Below are positions 62,159 through 64,000 of a stretch of 64,000 bases of DNA, one piece after another. The notes below the pieces were generated by a model. The model made no database searches, had not been told where the DNA came from, and saw only the letters and a list, made by a program, of their open reading frames with translations. Source of the stretch: JALORV01 sp963754065 (lineage in GTDB: Bacteria; Pseudomonadota; Gammaproteobacteria; Burkholderiales; Burkholderiaceae_F); contig CAVWFH010000004.1 of the NCBI GenBank assembly GCA_963754065.1, forward strand, positions 1-64,000, written 5' to 3'. Made by a program: the position numbers and the translations under genes. Position 1 is the stretch's first letter, and each line of letters begins with the position of its first letter.

Positions 62159-64000
62159 GTCGCGTTCTTCCGGGTCGAATCGAACATGAGCGCGATCGCC
62201 TGTTCCTCGGTCAGCCGGGCGCCTTCTGCCGCCGACTGCTGCGCCAACGCTGTTCCCAATGCCATCTGCACCAGCGTCATGACTCGATCGCGAGTGTCGG
62301 TCATGAACGCCTGCAAAACGCGCCTGGTGCGCTTGACCTCGACGTCGAAGAATCCGATCAGCATGGCGGCGACCGCTTCCGACCCTGACTGCTGCGCGTG
62401 CAGCAGCGCGATAAACGGCACCAACGAAGCCACTGTCTGCGTGCGTTGCAGGAACGGGATCGCCGCCCGGCCAAGGGTAAGCGCAGGTTCCCGATCGCCA
62501 CGAAGCGCGTACGCGTTTGCCAGAGCCTGCTCGGCAGTGCCGGCGCCGTAGGGTGCGTTGATGCTGCGAAACGCGGCGACCGCAGCCTCGAGAGAGACGA
62601 TGGCTTCGTCGACGTTGCCGAGCGCGCAGTTGTACCAGGCAGCGGTCGTCAGTCCCATCAGCTCGCCCAGCTCAAGCCCACTCTGGCGGTAGATCGCAGC
62701 CTGCCGTTCGGCCCATGATCGTGCGCTCTCGAAGTCTCCCACGTATGCAAAGTGCCGCGCGTGCGCGAGCGCCAGGGCCGCTCTCTGACGAGCCGGTGCA
62801 TCATCGTCGATCAGTGCTTCGGCTTCGGCCAGCGCGGCCTCACGATGCTGCGATTCGCCGCGATGAGTGGCGACCATGACCGTCCATATCAGGCAATCGA
62901 TCAATCTGAAAGTGTCGCCCAGGCGGCGGAACAGTTCGGTTGCGCGCAAGGCTGCGTCGAAGCACTCCTGCGGACCACCCTGATAGCCGAGGTGCGCAAG
63001 CGCGAGGTTGAACTGCGCCTCCACTTCAACGTCCAGATCCGAGGGCAGCGGCAACAGGCGCTTGCCACAGTCGATGCCTTCGTTCATCAGTTCATGGTTG
63101 AGCCATAGTCGCCGGCTGTTGGCAAACAGTGCGCAGGCAAGCCCACGAGTGCCCGCTGCGGCGGCAGCCCAATCGATGGCGGCGCGCATGTTGTCGAGCT
63201 CGGCGTTGTGGCGCCTCTGCGCTTCCTCACTCCACCGCCAATGCCCCGCCTCGACGTGCCGCGCAAACTCGAGCATCGCATCGGCATGTCTGCGCAGCAG
63301 CTGCGGCGTTTCGCCTGCCGCCGCCAGCTGCTCGAGCGCAAATGCCCGCGTTGTCTCCAGCAGCCGGTATCGCGGCGCGTCACCGCTGTCGGCGACCACC
63401 AGCGATTTGTCGACGAGATGGCCGAGAAGATCCAGCACAGTCCACTGGTCGAGTCGATCGTCGGACGCAACCGCCTGCGCCAGTTCCAGGGAGAAGCCGC
63501 CGACAAACACGCCGAGCCTTCGAAACACTGCCCCCTCTGCAGCCGACAGCAATTGATGGCTCCACTCGAGGGTTGCCCGCAGCGTCTGATGGCGGCGCAG
63601 GACGGAACGCGTACCGCCGGTCAGGACGTTGAAGCGCGCGTCGAGACGCGCGCGCAGCCCATCAATGCCGAGCAATCTGACGCGCGCCGCTGCCAATTCA
63701 ATCGCAAGCGGCAGGCCGTCCAGCCGACGACAGATGTCTGCGATCGTCATCAGTTGAGCGCTGGTCGGCTGCAGCCGTGGATCGGCCGCTCGAGCGCGCG
63801 CGACGAACAGCGCGACAGCGGCCGGTGTTTCGGTGGCGCTGTCGCTTGCCAGGCCCTCCAGCCGATAGACGTGCTCGGGCGGCAGGCGCAATGGCTCCTG
63901 GCTGGTCACCAGGACGCGCAGGTCCGGTACGTCGGCGAGCAGAGCATTCACACTGTCCGCGGCAGCATCGAGAACATGCTCGCAGTTATCGAGGACCAGC
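62155..64000 (-). CDS. NB-ARC/TPR-type ATPase regulator, partial (5' end beyond window)
   Basis: About 614 residues of the C-terminal part are seen, and the gene continues past the window end. The visible N-terminal part has LVLDNCEHVLD (Walker B of the NB-ARC/STAND type), LRVLVTSQEPLRL (sensor), GLPLAIELAAARVRLLG and LSAAEGAVFRRLGVFVGGFSLE, all typical of COG3903-type predicted ATPases. These usually carry an N-terminal winged-helix or OmpR/LuxR DNA-binding domain. A series of TPR-like helices follows to the end. It is the upstream member of the pair with the cytochrome gene. Confidence 0.85.
   Translation of the reverse strand, partial: LVLDNCEHVLDAAADSVNALLADVPDLRVLVTSQEPLRLPPEHVYRLEGLASDSATETPAAVALFVARARAADPRLQPTSAQLMTIADICRRLDGLPLAIELAAARVRLLGIDGLRARLDARFNVLTGGTRSVLRRHQTLRATLEWSHQLLSAAEGAVFRRLGVFVGGFSLELAQAVASDDRLDQWTVLDLLGHLVDKSLVVADSGDAPRYRLLETTRAFALEQLAAAGETPQLLRRHADAMLEFARHVEAGHWRWSEEAQRRHNAELDNMRAAIDWAAAAAGTRGLACALFANSRRLWLNHELMNEGIDCGKRLLPLPSDLDVEVEAQFNLALAHLGYQGGPQECFDAALRATELFRRLGDTFRLIDCLIWTVMVATHRGESQHREAALAEAEALIDDDAPARQRAALALAHARHFAYVGDFESARSWAERQAAIYRQSGLELGELMGLTTAAWYNCALGNVDEAIVSLEAAVAAFRSINAPYGAGTAEQALANAYALRGDREPALTLGRAAIPFLQRTQTVASLVPFIALLHAQQSGSEAVAAMLIGFFDVEVKRTRRVLQAFMTDTRDRVMTLVQMALGTALAQQSAAEGARLTEEQAIALMFDSTRKNAT

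Overview
The window is high-GC DNA, densely packed with genes, from a proteobacterium that is most likely a betaproteobacterium (Rhodocyclales or Burkholderiales-like). The lineage call is an inference from three things: a hydrogenase cluster in the same gene order as Ralstonia (Cupriavidus) eutropha, a PEP-CTERM protein, and the general style of the proteins. There is no rRNA, tRNA, CRISPR array or intact mobile element in view.

Layout. (1) 73-8757: anaerobic C4-dicarboxylate and aspartate metabolism. A three-subunit fumarate reductase (frdCAB) is followed by aspartate ammonia-lyase, a Dcu-type C4-dicarboxylate exchanger, a DAACS symporter and an amino-acid binding protein. Together these would turn aspartate into fumarate and use it as a respiratory electron acceptor. 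(2) 8941-21298: mixed genes. These include a SYLF protein, an unusual tail-anchored Pro/Ala-rich protein, peptidase E coupled to a DASS dicarboxylate symporter, a RIO kinase, an Hsp70-like protein, a second DASS transporter, a PEP-CTERM lectin-like protein, a CBS protein, an SDR and a lone cyclic-nucleotide-binding domain protein. (3) 21593-37876: a complete membrane-bound [NiFe] uptake hydrogenase locus, hoxKGZ-(higA-like)-hoxMLOQRTV-hypABFCDEX. The small subunit carries the six-cysteine pattern of oxygen-tolerant enzymes. HypX, the aerobic CO-ligand enzyme, closes the cluster. An FNR-like site lies upstream of hoxK. (4) 38010-39522: a HIT protein and a DUF4239 membrane protein. (5) 39856-48002: a nine-gene V/A-type ATPase operon (G-like, C, I, K, F, E, A, B, D), which is unusual in proteobacteria. 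(6) 48248-56285: an orphan ParA-like ATPase, a PlsC-like acyltransferase, a Coq10/RatA protein, two tandem small cytochromes c, PurT and a LuxR-type response regulator facing a hybrid histidine kinase. (7) 56523-61152: a complete branched-chain amino acid type ABC transporter, livKHMGF. (8) 61568-64000: a diheme cytochrome c coupled to a large NB-ARC/TPR-type regulator cut by the window edge.

Energy theme: hydrogen (Hox) can feed quinone through HoxZ, and quinol can reduce fumarate through FrdCAB. Several C4-dicarboxylate carriers supply substrate, and a second rotary ATPase could exchange ATP for an ion gradient.

Sequence quality. Six well-conserved genes (aspA, dcu, the CBS gene, hoxV, hypX, purT) are broken by a total of ten frameshifts. 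Every one behaves as a single extra base. This looks more like a systematic insertion error in the sequence than like gene decay. Those genes are listed with their full restored span and flagged.
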